NCBI GenBank assembly: GCA_019918135.1
Contig: WBZZ01002530.1
Span: 1 to 64,000 of the forward strand
Direction of reading: 5' to 3'
Length of the DNA: 64,000 bases
From: Paulinella micropora
Taxonomy: Eukaryota; Cercozoa; Imbricatea; Euglyphida; Paulinellidae
In this document: one piece after another, positions 1-9,597 of the stretch
How positions within the stretch are numbered: position 1 is the stretch's first letter
How the letters are laid out: each line of letters begins with the position of its first letter
Notes under the pieces: generated by a model
Seen by the model: only the letters and a program-made list of their open reading frames with translations
Told to the model about the DNA's origin: nothing
Database searches by the model: none
Position numbers and translations under genes: made by a program

Positions 1-26
1 TAATAATAATAATAATAATAATAATA

Positions 27-294
27 GTGCTTCTCTGTCAATGGCTGATGCAAATCTGCACATGCGCCTCCATCGTCTCACCCGTGAGGGGAGTACGAAG
101 AATTGACGATAAGCTCTAATGACACCCCCGCAAGGGCAGTTCCAACACTTCCAGACGGGCCGGTATGTTCAATGAAAATACTGGTCCAGAAATAGACCGG
201 TATGTTCAATGAAAATACTGGTGGCACCGACGGGAATCGAACTGGCGACAGGGCCCAGATGGTAGACCTTGACCACTGGGCTATCATGGTGTCC
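27..294 (-). mobile_element. tRNA-derived SINE, copy 1
   Basis: On the minus strand the element starts with a tRNA-like head carrying a Pol III A box (TAGCCCAGTGG) and B box (AGTTCGATTCC). A tandemly doubled spacer unit with the ATGTTCAATGAAAATACTGG core (plus-strand sense) follows, then a unique body, and a 3' end running into (ATT)n. This copy has two spacer units. Confidence 0.85.
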
Positions 295-327
295 ATAATA
301 ATAATAATAATGATAATAATAATAATA

Positions 328-570
328 GTGCTTCTCAGTCAATGGCGAATGCATTTCTGCACATGTGCCTCCATCGTCTCACCCGTGAGGGGAGTAGGAA
401 GATTTGACGATAGGCTCTACTGACACCCCCGCAAGGCAGCTCCAAGCCTTCCAGACAGACCAATACTTTCAAAGAAAATATCCTTTGAAAATACTGGCAC
501 CGACGGGAATCGAACTGGCGACAGATCCCAGATGGTAGACCTTAACCACTGGGCTATCGCGGTGCCACTG
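328..570 (-). mobile_element. tRNA-derived SINE, copy 2 (most tRNA-like head)
   Basis: The minus-strand head (about 568-493) is 71 nt long from GGCACCG to CGGTGCC, so the acceptor-stem ends pair perfectly. The A box lies at about 557-547 and the B box at 516-506. Anticodon and T stems are imperfect, so this is a tRNA-related SINE head rather than a working tRNA gene. The body is more diverged than in other copies, suggesting an older insertion. Confidence 0.85.
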
Positions 571-614
<44 letters not shown>

Positions 615-647
615 CATAATAATAATAATAATAATAATAAATATAAT

Positions 648-906
648 ATATATAGAGAGAGAGAGCTTAAGATCCATAAGGTCGGGGGGTACCTATGGTC
701 GGTGGTCCCTAAGATAGGAGGGGGGGGGGTGTCCCTAAGGTAGGGGTGTCCTCAAGGTCGCGGGTTCTTAGAGAGAGAAATAGATAGATAGATAGAGAGA
801 GAGAGAGAGAGCTTAAGGTCGAAGGTCCATAAGTTCGGGTGGTACCTATGGTAGGGGTCCCTAAGGTAGGGGGGGGGATCTTTAAGGTAGGGGTTGGTCC
901 CTAGGG
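648..906. repeat. GA-rich minisatellite-like repeat, block 1
   Basis: Runs of GAGA alternate with a degenerate unit containing CTTAAGGTCGAAGGTCCATAAG and CCTAAGGTAGGGG. The same unit recurs at 1407-1500 and 1545-1735, so this is a local low-complexity satellite. No coding content is seen. Confidence 0.8.
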
Positions 907-949
<43 letters not shown>

Positions 950-955
950 TTAATA

Positions 956-1024
<69 letters not shown>

Positions 1025-1294
1025 GTGCTTCTCTGTCAATGGCTGATGCATTTCTGCACATGCGCCTCCATCGTCTCACCCGTGAGGGGAGTACGAAGAA
1101 TTGACGATAGGCTCTAATGACTCCCCCGCAAGGGCAGTTCCAACACTTCCAGACGGACCGGTATGTTCAATGAAAATACTGGTCCAGACTCTGGACCGGT
1201 ATGTTCAATGAAAATACTGGTGGCACCGACGGGAATCGAACTGGCGACAGGGCCCAGATGGTAGAACTTGACCACTGGGCTATCACGGTGTCCA
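1025..1294 (-). mobile_element. tRNA-derived SINE, copy 3
   Basis: Full-length copy with A and B boxes, two spacer units, and a 3' end in (ATT)n on the minus strand. Confidence 0.85.
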
Positions 1295-1295
1295 A

Positions 1296-1376
<81 letters not shown>

Positions 1377-1406
1377 CATCATCATAATCATAATAATCAT
1401 AATAAT

Positions 1407-1670
1407 AGAGAGAGCTTAAGGTAAGGTGTTGTCGCTAAGGTAGGGGGTGGTCCCTAAGGTAGGGGGTGGTCCCTAAGGTAGGGAGTGGTCCCTAAGGTAT
1501 AATGATAACAATAATAATGATAATACTAATAGTAATAATAATAGAGAGAGAGACAGAGAGAGAGAGAGCTTAAGGTCGAAGGTCCATAAGGTCGGGGTAC
1601 CTATGGTCGGGGTTCCCTAAGGTAGGCGGGGGGGCCCTAAGGTAGGGGTGTCCTGAAGGTCGCGGGTTCT

Positions 1671-1709
<39 letters not shown>

Positions 1710-1735
1710 AGGTCGAAGGTCCATAAGTTCGTGTG
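1407..1735. repeat. GA-rich minisatellite-like repeat, block 2
   Basis: Second block of the satellite seen at 648-906. The CCTAAGGTAGGG unit is repeated several times and two GAGAGA tracts are present, interrupted by an AAT-rich stretch at about 1500-1540. Confidence 0.75.
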
Positions 1736-1821
1736 ATATTAATAATAATAATAATAATAACAATAATAATAATAATAATAATAATAATCATAGTAATAAT
1801 AATAATAATAACTTAATAATA

Positions 1822-2086
1822 GTGCTTCTCTGTCAATGGCTGATGCATTTCTGCACATGCGCCTCCATCGTCTCACCCGTGAGGGGAGTACGAAGAATTG
1901 ACGATAAGCTCTAATGACACCCCCGCAAGGGCAGTTCCAACACTTCCAGACGGGCCGGTATGTTCAATGAAAATACTGGTCCAGACGGATCGGTACGTTC
2001 AATGAAAATACTGGTGGCACCGACGGGAATCGAACTGGCGACAGGGCCCAGATGGTAGAACTTGACCACTGGGCTATCACGGTGTC

Positions 2087-2087
<1 letters not shown>
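1822..2087 (-). mobile_element. tRNA-derived SINE, copy 4
   Basis: Full-length copy with the tRNA-like head at the high-coordinate end, two spacer units and a 3' (ATT)n tail. The adjoining microsatellite (2088-2271) is a compound of AAT, AGT and GAT units. Confidence 0.85.
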
Positions 2088-2151
<64 letters not shown>

Positions 2152-2235
2152 GAATAGTAGTAGTAGTAGTAGTAATAATAATAATAATGATGATGATGAT
2201 GATGATGATAATAATAATAATAACAATAATACATA

Positions 2236-2271
<36 letters not shown>

Positions 2272-2426
2272 GTGCTTCTCTGTCAATGGCTGATGCATTT
2301 CTGCACATGCGCCTCCATCGTCTCACCCGTGAGGGGAGTACGAAGAATTGACGATAGGCTCTAATGACACCCCCGCAAGGACAGTTCCAACACTTCCAGA
2401 CGGACCGGTATGTTCAATGAAAACAC
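2272..2426 (-). mobile_element. tRNA-derived SINE, copy 5 (5'-truncated)
   Basis: Only the 3' body and part of one spacer unit are present. The tRNA head is missing and the element runs directly into (AAT)n at 2427. This fits 5' truncation during target-primed reverse transcription. Confidence 0.8.
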
Positions 2427-2467
<41 letters not shown>

Positions 2468-2642
2468 GTGTATCTCCCGCCCAATTGCTGAGCCAAAAGG
2501 CCATGTGCATCCAGTCCTCCATTCCATAAGGAAAGTCTCCACACCAATCGGTGGAATAAAGGAAGTGACGGCATAGAACATTACTCTAGGAGCTTTATAC
2601 CAATCAGCCCATGGAAAGGACCGATGGCCTATGTACTCCCTA
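2468..2642 (-). repeat. unclassified short interspersed element with (ATT)n tail
   Basis: About 175 bp of unique sequence sits between two (AAT)n tracts. It is unlike the SINE, but it also ends in CACTATTATT on the minus strand and contains GGAGGACTGGATGCACATG just before the tail, faintly like the SINE and LINE 3' ends. It may be another 3'-end fragment of a related retroposon. No coding content is recognised. Confidence 0.5.
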
Positions 2643-2742
<100 letters not shown>

Positions 2743-2973
2743 GTGCTTCTCTGTCAATGGCTGATGCAAATCTGCACATGCGCCTCCATCGTCTCACCCG
2801 TGAGGGGAGTACGAAGAATTGACAATAGGCTCTAATGACTCCCCCGCAAGGGCAGTTCCAACACTTCCAGACGGACCAGTATGTTCAATGAAAATACTGG
2901 TGGCACCGACGGGAATCGAACTGGCGACAGGGCCCAGATAATAGAACTTGACCACTGGGCTATCACGGTGTCC

Positions 2974-2974
<1 letters not shown>
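2743..2974 (-). mobile_element. tRNA-derived SINE, copy 6 (single spacer unit)
   Basis: Same organisation as the other copies but with only one spacer unit, giving a shorter element. The A box is slightly altered next to it (ATAATAGAAC instead of ATGGTAGAAC, plus-strand sense). Confidence 0.85.
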
Positions 2975-3050
<76 letters not shown>

Positions 3051-3083
3051 CATAGTAATAATAATAATAATAACTTAATAATA

Positions 3084-3352
3084 GTGCTTCTCTGTCAATG
3101 GCTGATGCATTTCTGCACATGCGCCTCCATCGTCTCACCCGTGAGGGGAGTACGAAGAATTGACGATAAGCTCTAATGACACCCCCGCAAGGGCAGTTCC
3201 AACACTTCCAGACGGACCGGTATGTTCAATGAAAATACTGGTCCAGAAATAGACCGGTATGTTCAATGAAAATACTGGTGGCACCGACGGGAATCGAACT
3301 GGCGACAGGACCCAGATGGTAGAACTTGACCACTGGGCTATCACGGTGTCCA
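3084..3352 (-). mobile_element. tRNA-derived SINE, copy 7
   Basis: Full-length copy with two spacer units, A and B boxes and an (ATT)n tail. Confidence 0.85.
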
Positions 3353-3357
3353 ATAAC

Positions 3358-3417
<60 letters not shown>

Positions 3418-4526
3418 GGCTTCCTCAGACTATAGCATCAGATCCAGATCCTGGACATGTGCCTCCATTGGGTCACCGGGGTCAGCCGATCCCAACGCAT
3501 TGTCAGAACACCAAACAGACATAGCAGCAACAGCAGGGGCAGATGGGGGCTGTGAAGTGCATGAAGAGCTAGATGCGAGGGTGTTAGCTGAAGAGAAGAA
3601 CTCGGAGACACTACGCTGCGCTCCCGAACCCCTCTCTCTAGCCAGGACGTCCACACTGCGCGGACGGCCGCGCCGCGCAACATCAACGCCACTTGGGGGA
3701 GAGGACAGAAGCTGATGGAACCTCGGTGAGGTCAATCACCTCCTCGCCCCCATCCTCCACCCCAAGCTCCTCCCTTTTACCCTCCCTAGCAGACCAACAC
3801 TCAGACACATATGATCCAAACAACACATCCAACTTTGGAGGGGGACGCAACGCTGTAACCCCTAACAACGCAGCAAGCCTAAAGTTACTGCGGAAGCGCG
3901 ACTTCCCCTGAAAAAGCTTACAAAACAATCGTGATTGATCCACAGGCGACATATCATCCCAACCCTGCCGCACAGAGCCCTCCCGCTCCCGCCCAAGCAA
4001 CACATCCTCCACCACAACCTCACCACCTACGACCTCACCACCCTCCTCACTCCCTCCATCCCCCTCAGCACCCCCCACAGCCATGCCACCGAGCCTCTGC
4101 AAACTCAGCAACAGCTGCTTACGTCTCGCCTCATGCATGAGGCAATCCCTCCCATAAGAAGTGCGCAAGGGACTCATTGACATCATCATGACAACAGAAG
4201 CAGCGAGGGGACATGCCACTGACCAACTTGCTGCGGTACAACCGAAGGCGGTTGTTGCAGCTGAGCAACCTTCTCCGAAGCAGATTATAATGCGCATCAT
4301 CAAGGGCTACCCATCTTGGGAACTCCTTAGTTCCAAAGACTTGTCTTAGGATGACTCGCAGGCCATCAGTAAGATCGCTGCCTGCCTCTCGCTTGTCCCA
4401 CATCAGTTGCTGCACCATCTTGACGTCCTGCTGAAGGGCCCACTTGTCCACAGTCGAACACCAACCCTCGAGGTCCTTCTCTGAGCTATTTAGGAGCTCC
4501 TGAAGCCCTTGTTGTAGATCCATTGA
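3418..4526 (-). mobile_element. LINE (non-LTR retrotransposon) 3'-end fragment, ORF2 C-terminus, frameshifted
   Basis: The minus-strand reading from 4523 gives the C-terminal part of a reverse-transcriptase polyprotein. It has a zinc-binding stretch, CFCCHDDVNESLAHFLWE, in the C-x2-C...H pattern typical of the end of LINE ORF2, preceded by a basic RLRLYRSKL helix. At about 4131-4150 the frame shifts and coding continues in another frame to about 3683 (motif RRKQLLLSLQRLGG, then an acidic tail). The 5' part of the element is absent and the 3' end runs into (ATT)n. This is a dead, 5'-truncated insertion. The LINE clade cannot be decided because the RT core is missing. Its last 70 bp resemble the SINE tail. 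Confidence 0.7.
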
Positions 4527-4602
<76 letters not shown>

Positions 4603-4642
4603 TAATGATAATAATAATAATAATAATAACTTAGTACTCAAG

Positions 4643-4745
<103 letters not shown>

Positions 4746-5012
4746 GTGCTTCTCTGTCAATGGCTGATGCATTTCTGCACATGCGCCTCCATCGTCTCAC
4801 CCGTGAGGGGAGTACGAAGAATTGACGATAAGCTCTAATGACACCCCCGCAAGGGCAGTTCCAACACTTCCAGACGGGCCGGTATGTTCAATGAAAATAC
4901 TGGTCCCAGACGGATCGGTATGTTCAATAAAAATACTGGTGGCACCGACGGGAATCGAACTTGCGACAGGGCCCAGATGGTAGAACTTGACCACTGGGCT
5001 ATCACGGTGTCC

Positions 5013-5013
<1 letters not shown>
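4746..5013 (-). mobile_element. tRNA-derived SINE, copy 8
   Basis: Full-length copy with two spacer units. The neighbouring (AAT)n tract at 4526-4745 is the longest in the flank at about 220 bp. Confidence 0.85.
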
Positions 5014-5055
<42 letters not shown>

Positions 5056-5324
5056 GTGCTTCTCTGTCAATGGCTGATGCATTTCTGCACATGCGCCTCC
5101 ATCGTCTCACCCGTGAGGGGAGTACGAAGAATTGACGATAAGCTCTAATGACACCCCCGCAAGGACAGTTCCAACACTTCCAGACGGACCGGTATGTTCA
5201 ATGAAAATACTGGTCCAGAAATAGACAGGTATGTTCAATGAAAATACTGGTGGCACCGACGGGAATCGAACTAGCGACAGGGCCCAGATGGTAGAACTTG
5301 ACCACTGGGCTATCACGGTGTCCA
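5056..5324 (-). mobile_element. tRNA-derived SINE, copy 9
   Basis: Full-length copy with intact A and B boxes, two spacer units and an (ATT)n tail. Confidence 0.85.
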
Positions 5325-5357
5325 ATAATAATAATAATAATAATAATGATAATAATA

Positions 5358-5586
5358 GTGCTTCTCTGTCAATGGCTGATGCAAATCTGCACATGCGCCT
5401 CCATCGTCTCACCCGTGAGGGGAGTACGAAGAATTGACGATAGGCTCTAATGACACCCCCGCAAGGGCAGTTCCAACACTTCCAGACGGACCGGTTTGTT
5501 CAATGAAAATACTGGTGGCACCGACGGGAATCGAACTGGCGACAGGGCCCAGATGGTAGAACTTGACCACTGGGCTATCACGGTGT
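5358..5586 (-). mobile_element. tRNA-derived SINE, copy 10
   Basis: Full-length head with one spacer unit, followed on the minus strand by the 3' body and (ATT)n. Confidence 0.85.
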
Positions 5587-5628
5587 ATAATGATGATGAT
5601 GATAATAATAATAATAATAATAATAATA

Positions 5629-5666
<38 letters not shown>

Positions 5667-5699
5667 ATAATAATAATAATAATAACGATAATAATAATA

Positions 5700-5870
5700 G
5701 TGCTTCTCTGTCAATGGCTAATGCATTTCTGCACATGCGCCTCCATCGTCTCACCCGTGAGGGGAGTACCAAGAATTGACGATAGGCTCTAATGTCACCC
5801 CCGCATGGGCAGTTCCAACACTTCCAGACCGGTATGTTCAATGAAAATACTGGTGGCACCGACGTCGACA
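5700..5870 (-). mobile_element. tRNA-derived SINE, copy 11, interrupted in its T-arm/B-box region
   Basis: The 3' body and a single short spacer unit are present. The copy matches the SINE as far as GGTGGCACCGACG and then loses the B box. A short stretch (CGACAGGGC) that also occurs in the SINE follows, after which the sequence becomes the start of the virus-like segment. The A box and the rest of the head are missing. Confidence 0.8.
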
Positions 5871-5880
5871 GGGCTTACAA
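5861..5880. other. putative junction between host repeats and virus-like segment
   Basis: To the left lies SINE sequence and to the right an open reading frame without repeats. SINE similarity stops at about 5863, and a 9-bp stretch CGACAGGGC (about 5866-5874) could be shared microhomology or a residual SINE piece. The break lies in the part of the tRNA-like head that encodes the T-loop, a frequent attachment region for tyrosine recombinases at tRNA genes. The matching right-hand junction is not in the window. Confidence 0.55.
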
Positions 5881-6226
5881 GCACTACTACGGACGGCGCC
5901 TGTATGGCTTGGGGGATGAGGCGGAATTCCAGAGCCCCAGCAAACGGCGCAAGGTGAGCAAGAAGTCGCGCGAGAAAAGCGGTGTTGATATTACCAAGGA
6001 GCCTGGGGTAGAGGATGCTGAGGATGCTGAGGCGGCGGCGGCAGAGCCACACACCCCAACGCCAGCGCAGGATGAGCCGTCGTCTGTCAGCGAAGCGGCA
6101 CAAGGAGAAAAGGCGCCGGAAGAACAAGAAGAAGCAGAAGAAGCGGGAGAGGACGAGGAGGCGGCCGTCGCAGCCTCCTCTCCTGTTCTTTCTTCTGCTT
6201 CTTCGGAGCCGGAGACCAGTGTTTGA
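5864..6226 (+). CDS. truncated gene: basic NLS / acidic-tail protein, C-terminal 120 residues
   Basis: The frame is open from the SINE into this stretch, but no native start codon follows the junction, so the gene is probably missing its 5' end. The visible product begins with a Tyr/Arg-rich segment (YKHYYGRRLYGLG), followed by a clear bipartite-type nuclear localisation signal (KRRKVSKKSREK) and a low-complexity tail rich in Glu, Ala and Ser. The composition suggests a nuclear or virion-associated nucleic-acid-binding protein, but I recognise no family. The frame ends at TGA before an A/T-rich stretch. Read-through from the SINE would add 24 codons of repeat-derived sequence that are unlikely to be native. 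Confidence 0.5.
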   Translation, partial: VDRAYKHYYGRRLYGLGDEAEFQSPSKRRKVSKKSREKSGVDITKEPGVEDAEDAEAAAAEPHTPTPAQDEPSSVSEAAQGEKAPEEQEEAEEAGEDEEAAVAASSPVLSSASSEPETSV

Positions 6227-6376
6227 GAGAGGTTTTGGCCTTGTTGTTTTTTGCAAAGAGCTTTTTTTTAATTAATTAAAAGACATCGCAGGACTAGGCA
6301 ATTTGAATATTCTTTTTTGATAAAACATGGATGTATACAAGTAGTTTGGAGTTTGGCCTTGGTCCGCAAGTGATTA

Positions 6377-7162
6377 TTAGTTTGATTTTGGCCCAATCTC
6401 CGCAGAATCGGCGTCGTCTGCTATATTAACGGCCTTCTCCCTTGACAATAGATTCTTTCGTGCGGAACTATCTTCTTCTTCAGTGGAACGGCGATTATCC
6501 TTGAAAAAGCTCAGAAGGTGGGCAAAGTTTAAACCAAGGCCTAGAGCATTGGCCAAGATAAACAAAAGGTTAGCGCAGACTCTGTCCCAATCAACACTGG
6601 CGGACCCGTTGCAGCTAGTGTCTGCGCTGGCGCTGGAAAGGTAGCAGTCTGTGCAGATGACATCGTTACTGTTGGCAGAACCACGTCGCAGGGAGACTAG
6701 CCAAGACGTCGCCTGGTTGGGCGTGTCGTTGTTGTTGGTGGTGCCGCTTTCTGTCGCATTCTTCAGGAAAGCAACCCCCACCGCCAAAAGAATGATGCAG
6801 GTAAGAGAGATGATTAGATGTAGCAAGTGATGCTTCGTTTGGTAATAGTAAGAAGCCATGGCTTTAGAAGTGCTAGTTTCCGATGGGCTTTTGAAACGAT
6901 TTAGATTTAGGCTGAGCAATCCGGCCACAGATACGAGATACCAAACCATTGCCATGCCCAAGTTAGCCCCGTTAAGGCCCATGATTGTTTGGTCATGCTC
7001 TTCGTCCTTCAAGTATTCAGCAGAGAAGGTGACAGAAGCCAACTGCAAGCCGATCCAGGTCAGGGTCAACAAAATACCCGCAACAGATCCAAGACCGCTT
7101 GTAACAAAATGTAGGGCTAAATTTCCATCCCAGCATGGACAATCTGATTCTTCTTTGACCAT
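6377..7162 (-). CDS. four-TM membrane protein, family not recognised
   Basis: The product is 261 residues from the first ATG (MVKEES). Four hydrophobic segments are visible, at about residues 16-46, 68-88, 110-132 and 192-217. A polar, Cys- and Asn-rich loop lies between TM3 and TM4 with possible N-glycosylation sites (NATE, NGSA) and three cysteines around CTDCYLSS. The acidic/basic C-terminal tail (from about residue 218) is charged and probably cytosolic. The layout resembles tetraspan-type proteins, but the tetraspanin CCG motif is absent, so I give no family. It is transcribed away from the capping enzyme gene across a pyrimidine-rich gap. It could be a virion-envelope or host-membrane protein. 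Confidence 0.75.
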   Translation of the reverse strand: MVKEESDCPCWDGNLALHFVTSGLGSVAGILLTLTWIGLQLASVTFSAEYLKDEEHDQTIMGLNGANLGMAMVWYLVSVAGLLSLNLNRFKSPSETSTSKAMASYYYQTKHHLLHLIISLTCIILLAVGVAFLKNATESGTTNNNDTPNQATSWLVSLRRGSANSNDVICTDCYLSSASADTSCNGSASVDWDRVCANLLFILANALGLGLNFAHLLSFFKDNRRSTEEEDSSARKNLLSREKAVNIADDADSAEIGPKSN

Positions 7163-7500
7163 CTCCAAAGTTTTAACCTTAACTCTTTGGCAAGAGAGAC
7201 AAGAGTCACTGTAAAGGGAGAAAAAAAAAGTCTGCTTCTCTCTCCTTTATTTCTTTTTTATAAGTGTTGTATAGTATCCGACAGGATTAACCACACCCCC
7301 TCCTCCCTTCCCCCCCCACATCACCACTCCCCTTCTTCTTTGCTTCCCTCCCCGCCCGCCCTTCCCTCCTTCGCCCCCTCCTCTTTCCAATTTCTCTCGC
7401 CCCCTCCTTCTCTCCCTGCCTTGTGTTTCTTTTCTTCCCCCCTTTTTATCTGCCCTACCTTTTCCCCTGGCCCCTTTGCCCTTTCAACGCGTTCCTTTCA
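7163..7500. other. pyrimidine-rich intergenic stretch
   Basis: The plus strand is almost purely C and T from about 7280 to 7500, with scattered TTTC tracts. It lies upstream of the four-TM gene and downstream of the capping enzyme gene, both of which read leftward. No gene is seen. Read as plus-strand protein it gives only Pro/Ser low-complexity sequence. Confidence 0.6.
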
Positions 7501-9597
7501 TTATAGGCGAGTATTAGCGGCGGCGTTGGGGGCAGCTTGTGGGGTAGCGGCAGGGATTAGTTTCTTAAAAGCGTCGAGCGAGAACTTAGCCGCCGAGGCG
7601 CGTAGGGCCTGCATGACGGTGGTGTGAAAGTTGCCGCTGTCTTTATGGCGTACGTTGAGTAGCTGGAGGTCGTCGTTGTCTTGGAAACCGAGCTCCCAGA
7701 CGGAGCCCTCCTGCAGCAGCGAGCCGTGCGTGCCTGTCTGGGAGGCGGGCAGGTGCAAGATAGGGCAGTTGGGGGCGTGCCGGGTCTGCGCGCTGCTGGT
7801 CCGCCTGGCGTTGGAGGGCCCCCCCCCTCCTCCTCCCCACCAGAGGTCGGTCCACGGCACGGCGTAGGCTAGGCCGAGCTTGGCCCCCTTAGCGCCCGAC
7901 GGTTCATGCACGCCGCACAATCGGAAAAAGAGGCGCTGCCCCCCCAGCCCTCTTCTCTGACGTAGCAGCTCCTGGACCACCTGTTGCGGAGTGCTGGTGT
8001 TGGGGCGGGGGTTTGCTGCCGTCGCTGTAGCTGTGGCTGGGGCGGGGGCCGGGGGTGGGGCGGGGCCCGGGGCCGGCGGGGCCTGGGGTTCTCTGTGCCA
8101 ACGCACGGGCCACTTCTGGCTGTCGTCGGCGTGCTGGTCAAGGGGCATGCCCTCGAGAAAGAATTCCACCGGGACCCAGGCGCCCTTGGCGGCGACGTAC
8201 TTGCACTCGGCCCAGGCGCCAGGGAGGAAGGCGGCTTTGGGGTGGATGAGGTCGAGTTCATGGCGAGGGGCGTAGAAGTTGGCGGCGGGATTGGTGGCGG
8301 TTGGCTCGGAGGAGCCCTCCCGTGCCCCTCCTCCGAGCCAGGCGGCCCAGTACGTAAGCAGCAGCTTGGCGGCGGGACGCGTGGTGAGTGCCCAATCAAA
8401 GAAGACCTTGCAGTGCAGGTCGGTAGGGTCGTCGTGGGCGGGCTGCAGCAGAGGGAAGCGGGCGCCCCACACTAGCCTCGGGCCGTGTTCTCCGGCGATG
8501 GCAGTTTTGAGCAGCAACAGATCGACGGTGGGCGAGAACTTCCACTTGCGCAGCCCCGGCTGGGTGCCAGCGCGGTAGGGAGCGTCCCCGCGGGTGAAGA
8601 CAAACCCGTCAACGGGGACCCCAAGGCCAGTGTGGGCGTCCTGGCAGCGCCAGCGGCCCCCCCGGCGCTCCGTCCGTTCCAGCAGCTCGTGCTGCAACCT
8701 GTGAAAGGGCTCGAAGGGTTTGCTGAGCAAGGTTTGCAGCACGGGGTGCTGAACATCCTTCAGCACGTGCTTCAGCAGCGCGTCGCGCAGCTTGAGCCTG
8801 GCCGCAAAAGGCAGGCCAATGTACGTGCGGTCGTTGCAGGCGAGAAGGTCGCAGACCCGGTGCAACTTTTTGGCGGCGCTGCGCGAGGGCTCCCCATGCT
8901 GGACGAGATCGACGCACTCGGCGTCCAGCAACAAAAAAAACGGCAGCCCCGGCACGTCGCCAAAGGGCGCCTCGGGGTCTAGCTCCTGAAAAAAGGGTTT
9001 GTCTCTGAGCAGCGCAAAGCACTTGCCGCGCAGGTACACAAGAAAAGTGCGCGTCCCGTCGTCCTTGGGGGTAACTAGCCAGGGGTTACTAGGGTTGTCG
9101 CCCTCGCCGCGGGTCGCGCACAGAGCCGTGAGCTCCGCCGCGCACAGGTCGTTGGGCATGGCAAAAAAGGCACCGGGCGCGGCATTGTCACGGAGCCCCA
9201 TGACACGCCGCGCCAGCCGCGGGATGCTGCAACGCAGGGTCTCAACCCCCGCAGCATCGAGCTCCTCGCTACAGGCCGTGAGCCAGTTGCTGTCGTCTAG
9301 TTCCCATGAAGAACGACGGAGCTTTTCCAGCTCTGACGTCAGAGGAATCTTGGTGCCGAGCGGCTCGCCGGCGGTGCGCAGGCTGCTCCAAGCAGACTCA
9401 TAAACACGTAGCTCCTCCTGTGATCGCTTGTCCGGCGGGTGGGTGCGCTTACCAGTATCCGTTGCGTCCTGCTGGCGCGGGCCCGCTCTCTTGCGTTTAC
9501 CTTTCATGCCCTGAATCTGAGGCAGCAACGGCGTGAGAGCTCCTCCCCCCTCCCCCCCTCCCCCCCCCCCCCCCGCCTTCTTCTCTCCGTGCCTCAT
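7501..9597 (-). CDS. mRNA capping enzyme (RNA guanylyltransferase)
   Basis: The product is 698 residues with the ordered motifs of the covalent nucleotidyltransferase fold. Motif I is TPKDDGTR (K178 would carry GMP, R183 contacts the nucleotide), motif III FFLLLDAECV (D225, E227), motif IV PVDGFVF (D330), motif V LRKWKFSPTVDLL (K351, K353), and motif VI NVRHKDSGN (R650, K652, D653) preceded by VWELGF in the OB-fold domain. It would transfer GMP from GTP to diphosphate-ended RNA. I see no triphosphatase HCxxxxxR motif and no convincing methyltransferase, so those activities would come from elsewhere. Between motifs V and VI is a long Ala/Pro insert (about 500-535), and a poly-Gly tract lies near residues 9-20. 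The start could instead be M31, after the variable G-run. Intronless and in a virus-like context, it fits a viral enzyme, though a host gene is not excluded. Confidence 0.85.
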   Translation of the reverse strand: MRHGEKKAGGGGGGGEGGGALTPLLPQIQGMKGKRKRAGPRQQDATDTGKRTHPPDKRSQEELRVYESAWSSLRTAGEPLGTKIPLTSELEKLRRSSWELDDSNWLTACSEELDAAGVETLRCSIPRLARRVMGLRDNAAPGAFFAMPNDLCAAELTALCATRGEGDNPSNPWLVTPKDDGTRTFLVYLRGKCFALLRDKPFFQELDPEAPFGDVPGLPFFLLLDAECVDLVQHGEPSRSAAKKLHRVCDLLACNDRTYIGLPFAARLKLRDALLKHVLKDVQHPVLQTLLSKPFEPFHRLQHELLERTERRGGRWRCQDAHTGLGVPVDGFVFTRGDAPYRAGTQPGLRKWKFSPTVDLLLLKTAIAGEHGPRLVWGARFPLLQPAHDDPTDLHCKVFFDWALTTRPAAKLLLTYWAAWLGGGAREGSSEPTATNPAANFYAPRHELDLIHPKAAFLPGAWAECKYVAAKGAWVPVEFFLEGMPLDQHADDSQKWPVRWHREPQAPPAPGPAPPPAPAPATATATAANPRPNTSTPQQVVQELLRQRRGLGGQRLFFRLCGVHEPSGAKGAKLGLAYAVPWTDLWWGGGGGGPSNARRTSSAQTRHAPNCPILHLPASQTGTHGSLLQEGSVWELGFQDNDDLQLLNVRHKDSGNFHTTVMQALRASAAKFSLDAFKKLIPAATPQAAPNAAANTRL

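Noticed and set aside
493..570. A functional tRNA gene on the minus strand
   Set aside because: The acceptor ends pair, but the T and anticodon stems are imperfect and the sequence is the head of a repeated SINE.
5864..5960. Phospholipase A2-like domain in the truncated gene
   Set aside because: The Tyr/Arg-rich start is only vaguely similar and lacks the Ca-binding loop and catalytic His-Asp pattern.
5792..6226. A complete gene starting in the SINE at 5792
   Set aside because: The first 24 codons are SINE sequence, so the native start is missing and I treat it as truncated.
7984..8475. Plus-strand Gly/Ala/Arg-rich frames opposite the capping enzyme gene
   Set aside because: They are shadow frames of a GC-rich gene whose minus-strand product has clear motifs.
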